64,000 nt of DNA from Tabrizicola sp. (lineage in GTDB: Bacteria; Pseudomonadota; Alphaproteobacteria; Rhodobacterales; Rhodobacteraceae), in assembly GCF_030694085.1 (NCBI RefSeq), contig NZ_JAUXZE010000039.1, forward strand, positions 1 to 64,000, read 5' to 3'. Below are positions 1 through 9,287 of the stretch, piece by piece. Position numbers and translations under genes: made by a program. Positions within the stretch are counted from its first letter, which is position 1, and each line of letters begins with the position of its first letter. The notes below the pieces were generated by a model. The model searched no databases. It was not told the DNA's origin and was given only the letters and a program-made list of their open reading frames with translations.

Positions 1-102
1 TACAACCACCAACGCCCACATACTGCCCATGGCGGTCAACCTCCCGCCGTGGTCTACTTCAACACCATCGAAGCCGATCAGCAGGTGCAGGCTGTAGCTT
101 AA
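1..102 (+). CDS. IS3-family transposase OrfB, C-terminal end (partial)
   Basis: The window opens inside a gene that reads YNHQRPHTAHGG and then about 20 more residues to a TAA at 100-102. The N-x-x-RPH-x-x-x-GG pattern is the usual C-terminal end of the rve integrase core of IS3-family OrfB transposases. Only the last 33 residues are here, so the DDE catalytic residues lie upstream of the window. It belongs to the element whose right end is described at 103-141. Family assignment is firm; the subgroup cannot be named from this fragment. Confidence 0.8.
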   Translation, partial: YNHQRPHTAHGGQPPAVVYFNTIEADQQVQAVA

Positions 103-141
103 ACAACCCGAAAAACTGTCCAAGGATCGGGGAGTAGCTCA
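1..141 (+). mobile_element. Right end of an IS3-family insertion sequence
   Basis: After the transposase stop, about 39 bases lead to a boundary at 141. Read from the outside, the end begins TGAGCTACTCCCCGATCC, which fits IS3-family ends that open with TG and close with CA. From 142 the sequence is an open trimethylamine-methyltransferase reading frame, so the element sits inside that gene. The other end and the target duplication are outside the window. The boundary is judged from the TG...CA rule and the resumption of coding likeness, so it could be off by a few bases. Confidence 0.65.
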
Positions 142-471
142 GAAGGTCCGCGCTGGGACGACTTCGACGAAGCCATGCAGGCGGTCCGGGATGTGGGTCC
201 CGGCGGGCACTACCTTGGCCATCCGCACACGCTGGAGAACTTCGAACGCGCCTTCTTCATGCCGAAGCTCTTCGACAACAACTCGATCGAACAGTGGCAA
301 GCCGAAGGTTCGGTCGAGATCACTCAACGCGCGCTGGACCGGGCGAAGCAGCTGCTCAGCGACTACGAAGAGCCGAAACTGGACGAGGGCGTGGATGAGG
401 CCCTGCGTGACTACATCGCGCGGCGAGAGCGCGAGATCCCCGCAGTCGATGAGCTGAACACCGAATACTGA
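142..471 (+). pseudogene. MttB-family (trimethylamine methyltransferase) protein, 3' fragment cut by an IS
   Basis: About 109 residues remain, with a PGGHYLGHPHT motif typical of the C-terminal part of the MttB superfamily. The non-pyrrolysine members of this family demethylate quaternary amines such as glycine betaine and proline betaine. The fragment follows directly on the IS end at 141 and stops with TGA at 469-471, followed by a strong terminator. The first in-frame ATG is at 175. The 5' part is missing here, so the gene is broken unless its other part lies beyond the IS. Its neighbour, an hpbD-like betaine epimerase, suggests the lost enzyme worked on a proline-type betaine. Function of the fragment is inferred from family and context. 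Confidence 0.75.
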
Positions 472-484
472 GACTCCCTGGACT

Positions 485-510
485 GGCCGCCTTCGGGCGG
501 CCTTCTTTTT
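485..510 (+). terminator. Rho-independent terminator after the mttB fragment
   Basis: GGCCGCC (485-491), loop TTCG, GGCGGCC (496-502), then TTCTTTTT to 510. It is a textbook intrinsic terminator. It ends only ten bases before the hpbD start codon, which is unusual for genes thought to act in one pathway. Confidence 0.85.
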
Positions 511-520
511 GGACGCAACC

Positions 521-1627
521 ATGAAGATCACCGAACTCCACATCTACGCCCACGACCTGCCGGTGAAAAACGGACCTTACCGGATGGCCATGTCCGAGGT
601 CTGGACCCTTCCGAGCACCCTCGTAAAGCTTGTCTCGAACACGGGACATGTCGGTTGGGGCGAGACCTGCCCGGTTGGCGCGACCTATGCCGAGATGCAT
701 GTCGGTGGCGCGCAGGCAGCGCTGCTGTCAATGGCTCAGGGGCTGATCGGCTGTGACGTCGCTCCGCTGCTGTTGCATCAGCGGATGGACTCGCTGTTGA
801 CCGGCCACAACTACGCCAAGGCCGCCATCGATATCGCTGCGCATGACCTGATGGGACGGGCACTTGGCGTGTCGGTGGCAACCCTGCTGGGGGGCGCGCT
901 GGTGGACCGGGTGCCGTCCTACTATTCCACCATTGTCGACACGCCCGACGAAACCGCCCGACTTGCGGCCGAGAAGGCGGCAGAAGGCTATCCCCGTCTG
1001 CAGATCAAGGTCGGTGGCCGCCCGGTGGAGGTGGACGTTGAAACCGTCCGCAAGGTCTGGGAGGTGATCCGTGGCACGGGTGTCCGGATGGCGGTTGACG
1101 GCAACCGCAGCCTGACGACCCGCGACGCGCTGACCCTCTCGCGGGAATGCCCCGAGATTCCCTTCATCATGGAGCAGCCCTGCAACACGGTCGAGGATCT
1201 GCAGAAGATCCGGCCGCAGGTCCGGCATGGCATCTACATGGATGAAAATGGGGTCTCATTGAACACCGTGATCTCGGCGGTGGGGACGGGTCTGGTCGAC
1301 GGGTTCGGGATGAAGGTCACGCGGATCGGGGGTCTGCAGCCGATGCGGGTCTTCCGCGACATCTGCGCGGCGCGGAACCTTCCGCACACCTGCGACGACA
1401 GCTGGGGCGGGGACATCATTGCGGCGGCCTGCACCCATGTCGGAGCAACGGTCCAGCCGAAGCTGATGGAAGGGGCTTGGCTGGCCGAACCCTACATCGA
1501 CGGACACTACGACAGCCGGAACGGCGTGAAGATCGAGGGTGGTCACATCAAACTGCCCGAGGGGCCGGGGCTGGGTGTGGTGCCGGACGAGGGGATCTTC
1601 GGGCAGCCTCTGGCCTCGTTCGGGTGA
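521..1627 (+). CDS. hpbD: Proline betaine / 4-hydroxyproline betaine 2-epimerase (enolase superfamily, MR/MLE)
   Basis: 368 residues. Enolase-superfamily enzyme expected to invert C2 of trans-4-hydroxy-L-proline betaine or L-proline betaine. The catalytic lysine pair is visible as K163 in QIKVGG and K265 in GMKVTRIGG. These are the same numbers as in the characterised HpbD of Pelagibaca bermudensis, as I recall it. Metal ligands are D193 (AVDGN), E218 (MEQP) and D241 (MDENG). The ATG at 521 gives this numbering; an in-frame TTG at 509 lies inside the terminator and is unlikely. No good ribosome binding site precedes it. Converging genes for a pyrroline-type DapA enzyme, an aldehyde dehydrogenase, an FAD oxidase and a betaine importer support the call. 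A related activity, cis-3-hydroxyproline dehydratase, is the main alternative. Confidence 0.85.
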   Translation: MKITELHIYAHDLPVKNGPYRMAMSEVWTLPSTLVKLVSNTGHVGWGETCPVGATYAEMHVGGAQAALLSMAQGLIGCDVAPLLLHQRMDSLLTGHNYAKAAIDIAAHDLMGRALGVSVATLLGGALVDRVPSYYSTIVDTPDETARLAAEKAAEGYPRLQIKVGGRPVEVDVETVRKVWEVIRGTGVRMAVDGNRSLTTRDALTLSRECPEIPFIMEQPCNTVEDLQKIRPQVRHGIYMDENGVSLNTVISAVGTGLVDGFGMKVTRIGGLQPMRVFRDICAARNLPHTCDDSWGGDIIAAACTHVGATVQPKLMEGAWLAEPYIDGHYDSRNGVKIEGGHIKLPEGPGLGVVPDEGIFGQPLASFG

Positions 1628-1723
1628 ACCTTGTCCACGGTGGACAATCCGGCGTTCCCAAGCAAGTTCATAGACTTGCTTGCTCGTGATAGGGTTTTGG
1701 AAAGGTATGCAGCGCGGTGGTAA

Positions 1724-1743
1724 GGTGGGCGATATCGCCCACC
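1724..1743. repeat. Perfect 20-bp palindrome in convergent intergenic region
   Basis: GGTGGGCGATATCGCCCACC is a perfect palindrome between two convergent genes (hpbD and the FAD oxidoreductase). It resembles the short REP-like palindromes found between genes in Rhodobacterales and may act as a two-way terminator. The rest of 1628-1887 shows nothing else I can name. Confidence 0.5.
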
Positions 1744-1887
1744 CTACGCCCAGATATCGCCTATCGTGTAGCCGTTTGGCTGGGGATCTTCTGCGTTCAG
1801 AACCAGAGTGTTGAAGCCGTAGATCCAGCTTATTGCCGACAGCGTCGGCACGACTGCCGCCCTGTAGCCGACCGCATTTCGGTTCCC

Positions 1888-3228
1888 CTATTCGGCCCCT
1901 GCCCTCCACTCCTTGAAGCGCAGGAAGGCGTTCGCGCCGATGGTCGAGAAGGGCTTTGGCGGCAGTTTGGTGGGCTGGGCCTCGGCCGCGAAATGACGCG
2001 TGGTCTCGGTGCTGAGGCCTATTGCCAGCTCGGCGGCGGCGATGCCGGTCAGGGTTGATCGTGCCGTGCCAAGGCCGTTGCACACGGTGGCAGCGAAAAG
2101 GCCCGGTTCCAGTTCGCTGGCGATGGAGACGCCGTTGCGAGTTAGGCAGAGGTGCCCGGCCCAGGTGTGTTCCTGTTTTACTCCGGCAAGCGCGGGGAAA
2201 CGGTCGGCGAACTTCTGGCGGTGGACGGCAGCGGTGCGGCGCAAATCGGCCTTTGACGCTTCCATCCCCGGCAGGAAGCTGGCGCAGGTCCGGGTGACGA
2301 TGCGGTTGCCGCCAAGGGCCGTGTCGATCCGGCGCATGGTGGTGCCCATCGGATCAGAGGGTGTGACGCCCCAGCGCGGCTGGCCCCCAAGCGCCTTCAG
2401 CGCATCGGCTGGCAGGTCAACTGTCATCGAGGCATAAAGGAAGACGTGCATCAGCCGGTTCTGGGCGAAGCCGAAGCTTTCGAGGTGGCCGTTGTTCGCG
2501 AGGATCACCTTGCCTGCCGTGACCCGGCCCTTGGTGGTGGTCAGGGTCCAGCCGCTGCCAGCGCGGGCGAAGGCGGTGACGGGGGTCTGCTCCCAGATGC
2601 CGACGCCCGAGGCCCGCAGCCCCTCACTGAAGCCCCGGACGAAGCCTGCGGGTTGCAGCATCACCGTGCCGGGCGTGTAGAGCCCCGAGACGTAGTGGCT
2701 GCTGCCGGTGAGGTCCCGCATCCCTTGCGCGTCGAGCCGTTGGTTGGGTTCGCCGAGGCTGGTAAGGTGGTCGGCGTAGCTGCGGTTCAGCGCGTCCGCC
2801 GTTTCGGAAGCTGCGCCATTTACCTTGCCGACCGGATCGAAGTAGTCGGGCGTGATGCCGTAGTCGTCCACCGCGCCCTGTGCAAAGGCGATGGCGTGGC
2901 GGTTCAGCGCAATCATGCCGCGGTCATCGCCGTGACCGGCATAGTCGTCCGAGGTCAGCTCATGTGGTAGGTCGATCATGAAGCCCGAGTTGCGACCCGA
3001 TGCGCCCTCGGCAAGGCAGGAGGCTTCCAGCACGGCGATCTTCAGCGTCGGGTCCAGCTGGCGGAAGCGGCGCGCGGCGGCAAGACCTGCGAAGCCCCCG
3101 CCTATGATCGCGACATCGACGATCTGGTCTCCCGGGAGCGGAACAGGTGCTGGTTGCCCCGGCAGGATCGTGGACCAGGCGGCGGGGCCCTTGTGCACCG
3201 GCGTGCGCCGGGCGGTGAACTGAGTCAT
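1888..3228 (-). CDS. FAD-dependent amine/D-amino acid oxidoreductase (DAO family)
   Basis: 446 residues. The N-terminal Rossmann fold is clear (DVAIIGGGFAGLAAARRF, residues about 38-55), followed by the GASGRNSGFM stretch common to DadA/PuuB-like oxidases. It has no signal peptide, so it is cytoplasmic. It is the last gene of a five-gene operon and overlaps the preceding ProC-like gene by four bases (ATGA). In context it probably oxidises cis-4-hydroxy-D-proline, D-proline or an N-methylated form to an imine, which the DapA-like and aldehyde dehydrogenase enzymes then process. The substrate is inferred from neighbours; gamma-glutamylputrescine-oxidase-like activity is the main alternative. 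Confidence 0.75.
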   Translation of the reverse strand: MTQFTARRTPVHKGPAAWSTILPGQPAPVPLPGDQIVDVAIIGGGFAGLAAARRFRQLDPTLKIAVLEASCLAEGASGRNSGFMIDLPHELTSDDYAGHGDDRGMIALNRHAIAFAQGAVDDYGITPDYFDPVGKVNGAASETADALNRSYADHLTSLGEPNQRLDAQGMRDLTGSSHYVSGLYTPGTVMLQPAGFVRGFSEGLRASGVGIWEQTPVTAFARAGSGWTLTTTKGRVTAGKVILANNGHLESFGFAQNRLMHVFLYASMTVDLPADALKALGGQPRWGVTPSDPMGTTMRRIDTALGGNRIVTRTCASFLPGMEASKADLRRTAAVHRQKFADRFPALAGVKQEHTWAGHLCLTRNGVSIASELEPGLFAATVCNGLGTARSTLTGIAAAELAIGLSTETTRHFAAEAQPTKLPPKPFSTIGANAFLRFKEWRAGAE

Positions 3229-3992
3229 GTCTGTCCCTCGTTACTGGCCTTGAGCGCAAGGCGGGTCTGGAACGCATCAAGGCCCCTGCGCAGGTCGGTC
3301 CTCGCTGGTGCCATCGCCACGCGCAAGGTAGCGTTCAGGCCACCCTCGGTGGACAGGTTCTTCAGCGCTTCGACCAGCTCTCCGCCCCGGGCCGTGGCAG
3401 GCAGGTAACTGCGGATCATGGCGGTTATGTAGGTCTCGGCCTGGGCGGGGTCGTGAGTGAAGCCAGCCAGCCAGTCTGTCCCGGCAAGCAGCTGGTCGAG
3501 GATCGGCGAGCAAAGGGCGGAGGCACCAAGGTGGGCGTTCAGTGCGATTTCGGAGGGTTGGGGTAGGATCAGGTTCCGGGCACCGAAAAGCGCATGCAAG
3601 GTGGAATTGTCCGGGTAGACCGGCAGCGGGCAGCCGCCGTTTGCAACGGGCGGTAGGGGGATGGCGATCGCGATGTCGGTGGCCGGGGCGCAGAGCTTTT
3701 GCAGCTTTGCCAGTGGGGCGTCGACCATCACCGAGAGGATGGTGTGGTCAGTGCGGAACGGAAGGCCGGGCAGGACGTCGAAGGCGACGCTTGCCAAGAG
3801 GCAGAGGAAGACCACGTCAGAGTTCGCTACTACTGCATCGTTGGGGGCGATGGTGACTTCCGGCACTTCGGCGGCAAGCATCGCGGCCGTGGTGGCATTG
3901 CGGGGTGAGACCAGGATCCCGTGACCCTGGCCCTTGAGGCCCCGCACCATTGCGGCGGTGATTTCACCCGTGCCGAGAAAGCCGACGCGCAT
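3225..3992 (-). CDS. Pyrroline-5-carboxylate reductase-like NAD(P)-binding protein
   Basis: 255 residues starting MRVGFLGTGEI, with a GxGxxx dinucleotide fold at residues 5-12. Overall layout matches the ProC / F420-reductase-like family: Rossmann domain, then a helical dimerisation half. The ATG at 3992 is preferred over an upstream in-frame ATG because that one lies inside the aldehyde dehydrogenase. The gene begins one base after that stop and overlaps the FAD oxidoreductase by four bases. In a hydroxyproline-betaine pathway it may reduce a cyclic imine (pyrroline carboxylate). Similarity to true ProC is only moderate, so the substrate is open. Confidence 0.65.
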   Translation of the reverse strand: MRVGFLGTGEITAAMVRGLKGQGHGILVSPRNATTAAMLAAEVPEVTIAPNDAVVANSDVVFLCLLASVAFDVLPGLPFRTDHTILSVMVDAPLAKLQKLCAPATDIAIAIPLPPVANGGCPLPVYPDNSTLHALFGARNLILPQPSEIALNAHLGASALCSPILDQLLAGTDWLAGFTHDPAQAETYITAMIRSYLPATARGGELVEALKNLSTEGGLNATLRVAMAPARTDLRRGLDAFQTRLALKASNEGQT

Positions 3993-3993
3993 G

Positions 3994-5487
3994 TCAGTCG
4001 ACGGCTTCGTCCGCATCGTCGGCCAGGTCGACCCAGATGGTTTTCAGCTGGGTATACTGGTCGTGCGCGTGGATGCCGTTGTCGCGGCCCCCGAAGCCCG
4101 AGTGCTTGAAGCCGCCGAAGGGGGTGGAGATGTCGCCTTCGCCGAAGGAGTTTACGGTGACGGTCCCGGCACGCAGGGCGCGGGCGCCACGGATCGCGCG
4201 TTTGACGTTGGCCGTGAAGATGCTGGCGGCAAGGCCGTATTCGGTGTCATTGGCCAGCGCGATGGCTTCGTCGAAGGTTTCCACCGTGAGGACCGAGAGG
4301 ACGGGACCGAAGATTTCCTCGCGGGCCTGTTTGCTGTCACGGGAGACGTCGAGGATCGTCGGTTCGACGAAGCCTTTTTCAGCTTTCCCGCCGAGGATGA
4401 CCTTGGGGCCTTTCTCCAGGTAGGAGCAGACATTGTCGTAATGCGCCTTTGAGACCAGCGCGCCGACCCGGTTCTTGGGATCCAACGGGTCGCCCATCGG
4501 CCATTCGCGGGCATGGGCGACGATGCGTTTCAGGAGCGCGTCTTTCACGCCCTTCTGCACGATCAGGCGCGAGGCGGCCGAGCAGTTCTCGCCCATGTTC
4601 CAGAAGGCGCCGTTGACGATATGGGCCGCGACGCGGTCCAGGTTTTCAGCATCGTCAAGGACCACGGCGGGGTTCTTGCCGCCCATCTCCAGCGTGACTT
4701 CCTTGAGGTTGGACTCGGCGGCATAGCGCAGGAAGCGGCGGCCGGTTTCGGTCGAGCCGGTGAAGGAGACGGCGTCGATGTCCATGTGGCGACCGATGGG
4801 TTCGCCCACGTCGGGGCCGGTGCCGGGGACGACGTTGAAGACGCCCGGCGGGATGCCTGCCTCCATCGCCAGTTCGGCCATGCGCAGCGTGGTGAGCGGG
4901 GTCTCCTCGGCCGGCTTCACGATCACCGAGCAGCCAGCGGCAAGGGCAGGGCCGATCTTCCAGGCGAGCATGAGGAGCGGGAAGTTCCAGGGCAGCACCA
5001 GGCCGACGACGCCCACGGGCTCGCGGACGATCATGGCGATGTGGTTGTCGGAGGCCGGGGCGACCTGATCGTATATCTTGTCGATCAGTTCTGCGTGCCA
5101 GGTGAGGGTGTTGATCGTTTCGGGGACGTCGACCTGTTCGCAGTCGTAGATGGTCTTGCCGCTGTCGAGCGATTCCAGCACCGCCAGTTCCCGCGCGTTG
5201 CGTTTGACCAGCTTGGCCAGCTTGATCAGGGCTTCCTTGCGGTCGCGGGGGTGCAGGCGGGACCAGCGGCCATCCTCGAAGGCGTCACGGGCCTTGGCGA
5301 CGGCCAGGTCCACATCCTCGGGCCCGCAGGCGGCGACCTTGGCGAGGCTCTGGCCGGTGGCAGAGTTGATCGTGTCGAAGGTCTTGTCGCTGATGGCCGG
5401 GCGGAAGTGGCCGTCGATGAAGGCTTGCGTCGGGAAGGTCAGACCGGCGGCGATGGCCTTGTAGTCTTCGGTGGTCAGAAGGGACAT
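3994..5487 (-). CDS. NAD(P)-dependent aldehyde dehydrogenase
   Basis: 497 residues, full length for the ALDH superfamily. Seen: the substrate/NAD stretch PWNFPLLM, the glycine motif FTGSTETGRRF, the general-base glutamate in LEMGGKNP and the catalytic cysteine in NMGENCSAASR. It sits four bases after the DapA-like gene and just before the ProC-like gene. In the known hydroxyproline route the deaminase product, 2-oxoglutarate semialdehyde, is oxidised to 2-oxoglutarate, and this enzyme is the natural candidate. By sequence it also resembles gamma-glutamyl-aminobutyraldehyde (PuuC) and betaine aldehyde dehydrogenases. Confidence 0.85.
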   Translation of the reverse strand: MSLLTTEDYKAIAAGLTFPTQAFIDGHFRPAISDKTFDTINSATGQSLAKVAACGPEDVDLAVAKARDAFEDGRWSRLHPRDRKEALIKLAKLVKRNARELAVLESLDSGKTIYDCEQVDVPETINTLTWHAELIDKIYDQVAPASDNHIAMIVREPVGVVGLVLPWNFPLLMLAWKIGPALAAGCSVIVKPAEETPLTTLRMAELAMEAGIPPGVFNVVPGTGPDVGEPIGRHMDIDAVSFTGSTETGRRFLRYAAESNLKEVTLEMGGKNPAVVLDDAENLDRVAAHIVNGAFWNMGENCSAASRLIVQKGVKDALLKRIVAHAREWPMGDPLDPKNRVGALVSKAHYDNVCSYLEKGPKVILGGKAEKGFVEPTILDVSRDSKQAREEIFGPVLSVLTVETFDEAIALANDTEYGLAASIFTANVKRAIRGARALRAGTVTVNSFGEGDISTPFGGFKHSGFGGRDNGIHAHDQYTQLKTIWVDLADDADEAVD

Positions 5488-5491
5488 CGGC

Positions 5492-6394
5492 TTACTCCGC
5501 GACGATCTGGGCGATGGTGGTCTTCAGGACGCGCACGGTCTGTTCCAGCTGGCGCTTGTCGTCCTTGTTCAGGCCTTTCAGCGGCGGGCGCGAGGGGCCG
5601 GCATACTGGCCCATCATCTCGCAGCCGTGCTTGATGCACTGGATGAACTTGCCGCCCTGTTCGAGGACCCGCATCAAGGGCATCAGCGCCGACATGATCC
5701 GGCGGCCCTTGTCGAAGTTGCCCTCAACGGCGCAGGCTTGGTAGAGCGCAAGGTGCTCTGCGGGCAGGAAGTTCGAGCCGCCGCAGACCCAGGAGCGTGC
5801 ACCCCAGGCGAAGAACTCCAGCGCCTGGTCATCCATACCGCAGGACATCTGGATATGCGGGTAGTCGCGGGCCAGAAGGTGGACGCGGTTGATGTCGCCC
5901 GAGGATTCCTTGATGGCGCAGAAGTTGGCGGAGCGGCCGACGCGGTCGAGGAACGTCTCGCCCATGTTGATGCCCATGCGGCCGGGGTAGTTGTAAAGCA
6001 TGATCGGCAGGTCAGCCGCCCGGTCGATGGCCAGGGCGTTCAGCGCGTTCTCCTGTTCGGTCGGGACCGAATAGGGCGGCGAGCCGACGAGGATCGAATC
6101 TGCCCCGATCTTCGCGGCGTGTTCGGCCATCGTTTGGCTGTCCTCCAGCCGGATCGCCACGGTGCCGAGCATCAGGTGCGTGCCGCCCTTCGTCACCTCA
6201 CGCGCTAGGGTGGCCATTTCCAGCCGCTCTTCCATCGACTGGGCATAGTATTCGCCGGTCGAGCCGCCGTTGATGATGCCGTGAACGCCCGCAGCGATCA
6301 GGTATTCAAGCTGCGCGACGAAGGCGTCGCGGTCGATGGACCCATCCTCACGGTGCGGCGTGATGGCAGGGGTGTAGATGCCTTCGAATTTCAT
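5492..6394 (-). CDS. DapA-family lyase, probable 1-pyrroline-4-hydroxy-2-carboxylate deaminase
   Basis: 300 residues of the class I aldolase / dihydrodipicolinate synthase family. Visible hallmarks are GGSTGEYY near residue 45, the catalytic tyrosine in LYNYPGRMG and the Schiff-base lysine in AIKESSGD. The ATG at 6394 opens MKFEGIYTPAITP and overlaps the end of the regulator gene by four bases (ATGA). True DapA is not expected in this operon. With an hpbD-like epimerase, an oxidase and an aldehyde dehydrogenase around it, deamination of pyrroline-4-hydroxy-2-carboxylate to 2-oxoglutarate semialdehyde is the best fit. That activity is inferred from context. Confidence 0.75.
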   Translation of the reverse strand: MKFEGIYTPAITPHREDGSIDRDAFVAQLEYLIAAGVHGIINGGSTGEYYAQSMEERLEMATLAREVTKGGTHLMLGTVAIRLEDSQTMAEHAAKIGADSILVGSPPYSVPTEQENALNALAIDRAADLPIMLYNYPGRMGINMGETFLDRVGRSANFCAIKESSGDINRVHLLARDYPHIQMSCGMDDQALEFFAWGARSWVCGGSNFLPAEHLALYQACAVEGNFDKGRRIMSALMPLMRVLEQGGKFIQCIKHGCEMMGQYAGPSRPPLKGLNKDDKRQLEQTVRVLKTTIAQIVAE

Positions 6395-7113
6395 GAGGCT
6401 CCTCGGGTTTCGGCTGCCCCGGGCGCGCGGCCGAGGGGGATGTTGATGCTTTCGGGGGTGACGAAGCTTTCGATCTGGGCGCGCGACAGCTCCCAATGCG
6501 CGACGGCGAGGTCGGCGGCGGCGTCGGCATCTCCGGTTTCGATCAGGGCGATGAACTCGTCGTGCTGGTCGGCGGCAAGCTCGCGCTGCGGGGCGAGGTG
6601 CAGCTTGCGCGGGTTGTAGAAGGTCATGCCGATGCGGGTGTGGTCGATCAGCAGACGGCGCAAGCTGGGCATCAAGAACTCGTTGTCGGCCATCTCTCCG
6701 ATGATGGAATGGAAGCGCTCGTTACCAAGCGCGCGCTCGGCCGCGTCACCGGACTTGATCGCCTGACGGAAGGCCCATTGGCATTCCTTCAGCTTCACGA
6801 CCTGCGCCGGGGTCGCATGCTCCGCCGCCAGCCGGGTGGTGGCCGCGTAGATCATCGGGGCCGCCACGAAGAAGTTGCGCAGCGTCTTGTGCGTCATGGG
6901 AGCGACCTGGGCGCCCCGGTTCTCATGCAGAACGACGTAGCCCTCGCCGGCCAGCTGGCGCAGCACCTCGCGCAGGGGAGGCCGGGAAATTCCATAGATG
7001 TCCGCAAGTTCCGTTTCGTCCAGGTAGACTCCCGGCTCCAATACCTCGGTCAGAACCTTGCGCCGCAGGTCCTCGATGCACTGGGTCTTCTTGCTGCGCG
7101 TGTCGGTGTCCAA
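6391..7113 (-). CDS. GntR-family transcriptional regulator (FCD ligand domain)
   Basis: 240 residues. N-terminal winged helix with LADIYGISRPPLREVLRQLAGEGYV, then an alpha-helical FCD sensing domain from about residue 90. It is the first gene of the minus-strand catabolic operon and diverges from the betaine importer. It probably controls both through the 136-base shared promoter region, which carries two TTGTCTAC copies. The inducer is likely a betaine or hydroxyproline intermediate; this is inferred. Confidence 0.85.
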   Translation of the reverse strand: MDTDTRSKKTQCIEDLRRKVLTEVLEPGVYLDETELADIYGISRPPLREVLRQLAGEGYVVLHENRGAQVAPMTHKTLRNFFVAAPMIYAATTRLAAEHATPAQVVKLKECQWAFRQAIKSGDAAERALGNERFHSIIGEMADNEFLMPSLRRLLIDHTRIGMTFYNPRKLHLAPQRELAADQHDEFIALIETGDADAAADLAVAHWELSRAQIESFVTPESINIPLGRAPGAAETRGAS

Positions 7114-7138
7114 GGGGTCTCTCCTGCCTGATCGAAGC

Positions 7139-7202
7139 TTGTCTACTTCGTGAATCAGGTAGCTTGCCTTCTGTGTAGTCGGATAAAATACATATTGTCT
7201 AC
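7139..7202. promoter_or_regulatory. Divergent promoter region with repeated TTGTCTAC candidate GntR sites
   Basis: TTGTCTAC occurs at 7139-7146 and 7195-7202 in the AT-rich gap between the GntR gene and proV. GTAG half-sites in the opposite sense lie at 7159, 7175 and 7220. FCD-type GntR proteins often bind sites built around TGT...ACA. The pattern is seen; its role as operator is inferred. Confidence 0.45.
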
Positions 7203-7249
7203 ATTAAACTTTTATGATTGTAGTGCGGAAACGTGGGGAGAGAATCTAC

Positions 7250-8326
7250 ATGGCCGAAACACGCGAGGACGTGATCCGCTGCGAAGGCATCTGGAAGATC
7301 TTTGGCGACAAGTCGCGTCAGGCGATGGAAGCCGTTCTGTCCAAAGGCCTGTCGAAGACGGACATCCGCCAGCAGTTCGACTGCGTGGTCGGGGTGCAGG
7401 ATGCTAGCTTCACCGTCGGTCGTGGTGAGATCTTCTGCATCATGGGTCTGTCCGGATCCGGCAAATCGACGCTGATCCGTCACATCAATCGGCTCATCGA
7501 GCCAACCTCCGGTGCCGTCTATATCGAGGGCGAGAACGTCAACGCGATGAACGCCCAGGCGCTGCGCCGTCTGCGGGCCGAGAAGATCGGGATGGTGTTC
7601 CAGTCGATGGCGCTGATGCCGCACCGGACGGTGCGCGACAACGTAGCGTTTTCGCTTGAAGTTAGGGGCAAGACGGAAGCAGAGCGCGCCAAGGTCGCGT
7701 CGCGCGCCATCGACATGGTCGACCTGACCGGCTGGGACGCGAAATACCCTGACGAGCTGTCGGGCGGGATGCAGCAGCGCGTGGGCTTGGCCCGGGCGCT
7801 GGCGGCGGACCCGACGATCCTGCTGATGGACGAACCCTTCTCGGCGCTGGACCCCCTGATCCGGCGGCAGTTGCAGGGCACTTTCATGGAACTGTCGGCA
7901 GAGCTGCACAAGACCACGGTGTTCATCACGCATGACTTGGACGAAGCGATCCGCATCGGCGACCGCATCGCGATCATGAAGGACGGGGTGCTGGTGCAGA
8001 TCGGCACGCCGGAGGAAATCGTGACCAACCCGGCGGACGACTACGTGGCCGAGTTCGTGGCCGGAATCTCGAAGCTGGACCTGGTGACGGCAGCGCGGAT
8101 CATGCAGCCCTTCGCGGCCTATGTGCAGGCCAACGGTCCGCAAGACACCGCCGCATGGCCGGTAGGCAAGCCTGGCGACAAGCTGAACGAGCTGGTCGAT
8201 CTGGCCGTTGGGACTGACCACCCGATCCTAATCGTGGCCGGAGGCCAGACCGTCGGCGTCGTGACGAAACGCGCGCTTTTGCGCGGCATCCAAGGGCGAG
8301 TTGACGCGGAAGGGAGGGCAGCCTGA
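7250..8326 (+). CDS. proV: Glycine betaine/proline-type ABC importer, ATP-binding subunit (ProV-like)
   Basis: 358 residues. Walker [10 protein letters not shown]-loop, signature LSGGMQQR and Walker [12 protein letters not shown] are all present. The protein continues into a C-terminal CBS-like part (residues about 270-350), as in ProV/OpuAA where such domains sense ionic strength. The ATG at 7250 is chosen because GGGGAG lies at 7235-7240; an earlier ATG at 7214 has no such site. It is the first gene of proVWX and is divergent from the GntR operon. Given the betaine catabolic neighbours, it probably imports proline betaine or hydroxyproline betaine for catabolism as well as osmoprotection. 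Confidence 0.9.
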   Translation: MAETREDVIRCEGIWKIFGDKSRQAMEAVLSKGLSKTDIRQQFDCVVGVQDASFTVGRGEIFCIMGLSGSGKSTLIRHINRLIEPTSGAVYIEGENVNAMNAQALRRLRAEKIGMVFQSMALMPHRTVRDNVAFSLEVRGKTEAERAKVASRAIDMVDLTGWDAKYPDELSGGMQQRVGLARALAADPTILLMDEPFSALDPLIRRQLQGTFMELSAELHKTTVFITHDLDEAIRIGDRIAIMKDGVLVQIGTPEEIVTNPADDYVAEFVAGISKLDLVTAARIMQPFAAYVQANGPQDTAAWPVGKPGDKLNELVDLAVGTDHPILIVAGGQTVGVVTKRALLRGIQGRVDAEGRAA

Positions 8327-9264
8327 TGGCCGACAAGACCTTTGACTGGCTGAATCCCTTTGCCTCGATCGACCTGTCGATTGGTGAACGCGCGGACGGG
8401 ATCAAGCAATGGGCGATCTCGAACCGTGACCTTATCCAGCCGACCAAGCGCTTTCTGGAATCGTTGATCATCAAGGTCGAAGCCGCCCTTCAGGCCGTTC
8501 CACCGCTGGTCATGCTGGCGATCCTGGTGCTGATCGCCTGGCAGGCGGCGGGGCGCAGGGTGGCCATCGTGGTGGCGTGCTGTCTGGTGATCCTGGGGCT
8601 CCTGTCGCCCGACGCCTGGGGGCTGGCGATGACGACACTGGCCATTGTGACGGCCTCGGTCATCGCTTGCGCGGCCATCGGGCTGCCGCTGGGGATACTT
8701 GCCGGAAAGAGTGACCGGTTTGAATCGGTGATCCGCCCGGTGCTGGACACGATGCAGACAATCCCGGCCTTCGTCTACCTGGTGCCGGTCGTAATGCTGA
8801 TCGGGATCGGCAACGTCTCGGGCGTGGTGGTGACGATCATCTTTGCGCTGCCGCCGCTCGTCCGTCTGACCTCGCTTGGCATCCGTGGGGTGAACCCCTC
8901 GGTCGTGGAGGCTGCGCGGGCGTTTGGCGCCTCGCCGGGGCAGATCCTGCGCAAGGTCGAACTGCCGCTGGCGACGCCAACGATCCTGGCCGGGTTGAAC
9001 CAGACCATCATGCTGTCGCTGTCGATGGTGGTCATCGCCTCGATGATCGCGGTGAAAGGATTGGGGAACGAAGTGCTGCGGGCGATGGGGCGGCTGGATG
9101 CCGGCAAAGCCATCGTAGGGGGCCTGGGGATCGTGATGCTGGCCATCGTGCTGGACCGGATCACGCAGGGTCTGGGCCGTTCGGGCCGTGAACGTGGCCA
9201 CCTGCCCTGGTGGCAAACGGGTCCGGTGGGCGTGATCGCCCGCCTGATCGGAAGAACGAACTGA
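8326..9264 (+). CDS. proW: Glycine betaine/proline-type ABC importer, permease (ProW-like)
   Basis: 312 residues with about seven hydrophobic segments. The BPD-transport coupling motif is visible as [20 protein letters not shown] (residues about 196-215). Its ATG shares a base with the proV stop (TGATG), so the two are translationally coupled. The N-terminal 60 residues are soluble, which is common in ProW. Inner-membrane channel of the importer with the ATPase before it and the binding protein after it. Confidence 0.9.
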   Translation: MADKTFDWLNPFASIDLSIGERADGIKQWAISNRDLIQPTKRFLESLIIKVEAALQAVPPLVMLAILVLIAWQAAGRRVAIVVACCLVILGLLSPDAWGLAMTTLAIVTASVIACAAIGLPLGILAGKSDRFESVIRPVLDTMQTIPAFVYLVPVVMLIGIGNVSGVVVTIIFALPPLVRLTSLGIRGVNPSVVEAARAFGASPGQILRKVELPLATPTILAGLNQTIMLSLSMVVIASMIAVKGLGNEVLRAMGRLDAGKAIVGGLGIVMLAIVLDRITQGLGRSGRERGHLPWWQTGPVGVIARLIGRTN

Positions 9265-9287
9265 GAAACCAACCGGAGGTAAACCCT

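Noticed and set aside
4513..5634. A long plus-strand open frame opposite the aldehyde dehydrogenase and DapA-like genes
   Set aside because: Low-complexity Gly/Arg/Asp-rich product with no family likeness; both opposite genes have intact catalytic motifs.
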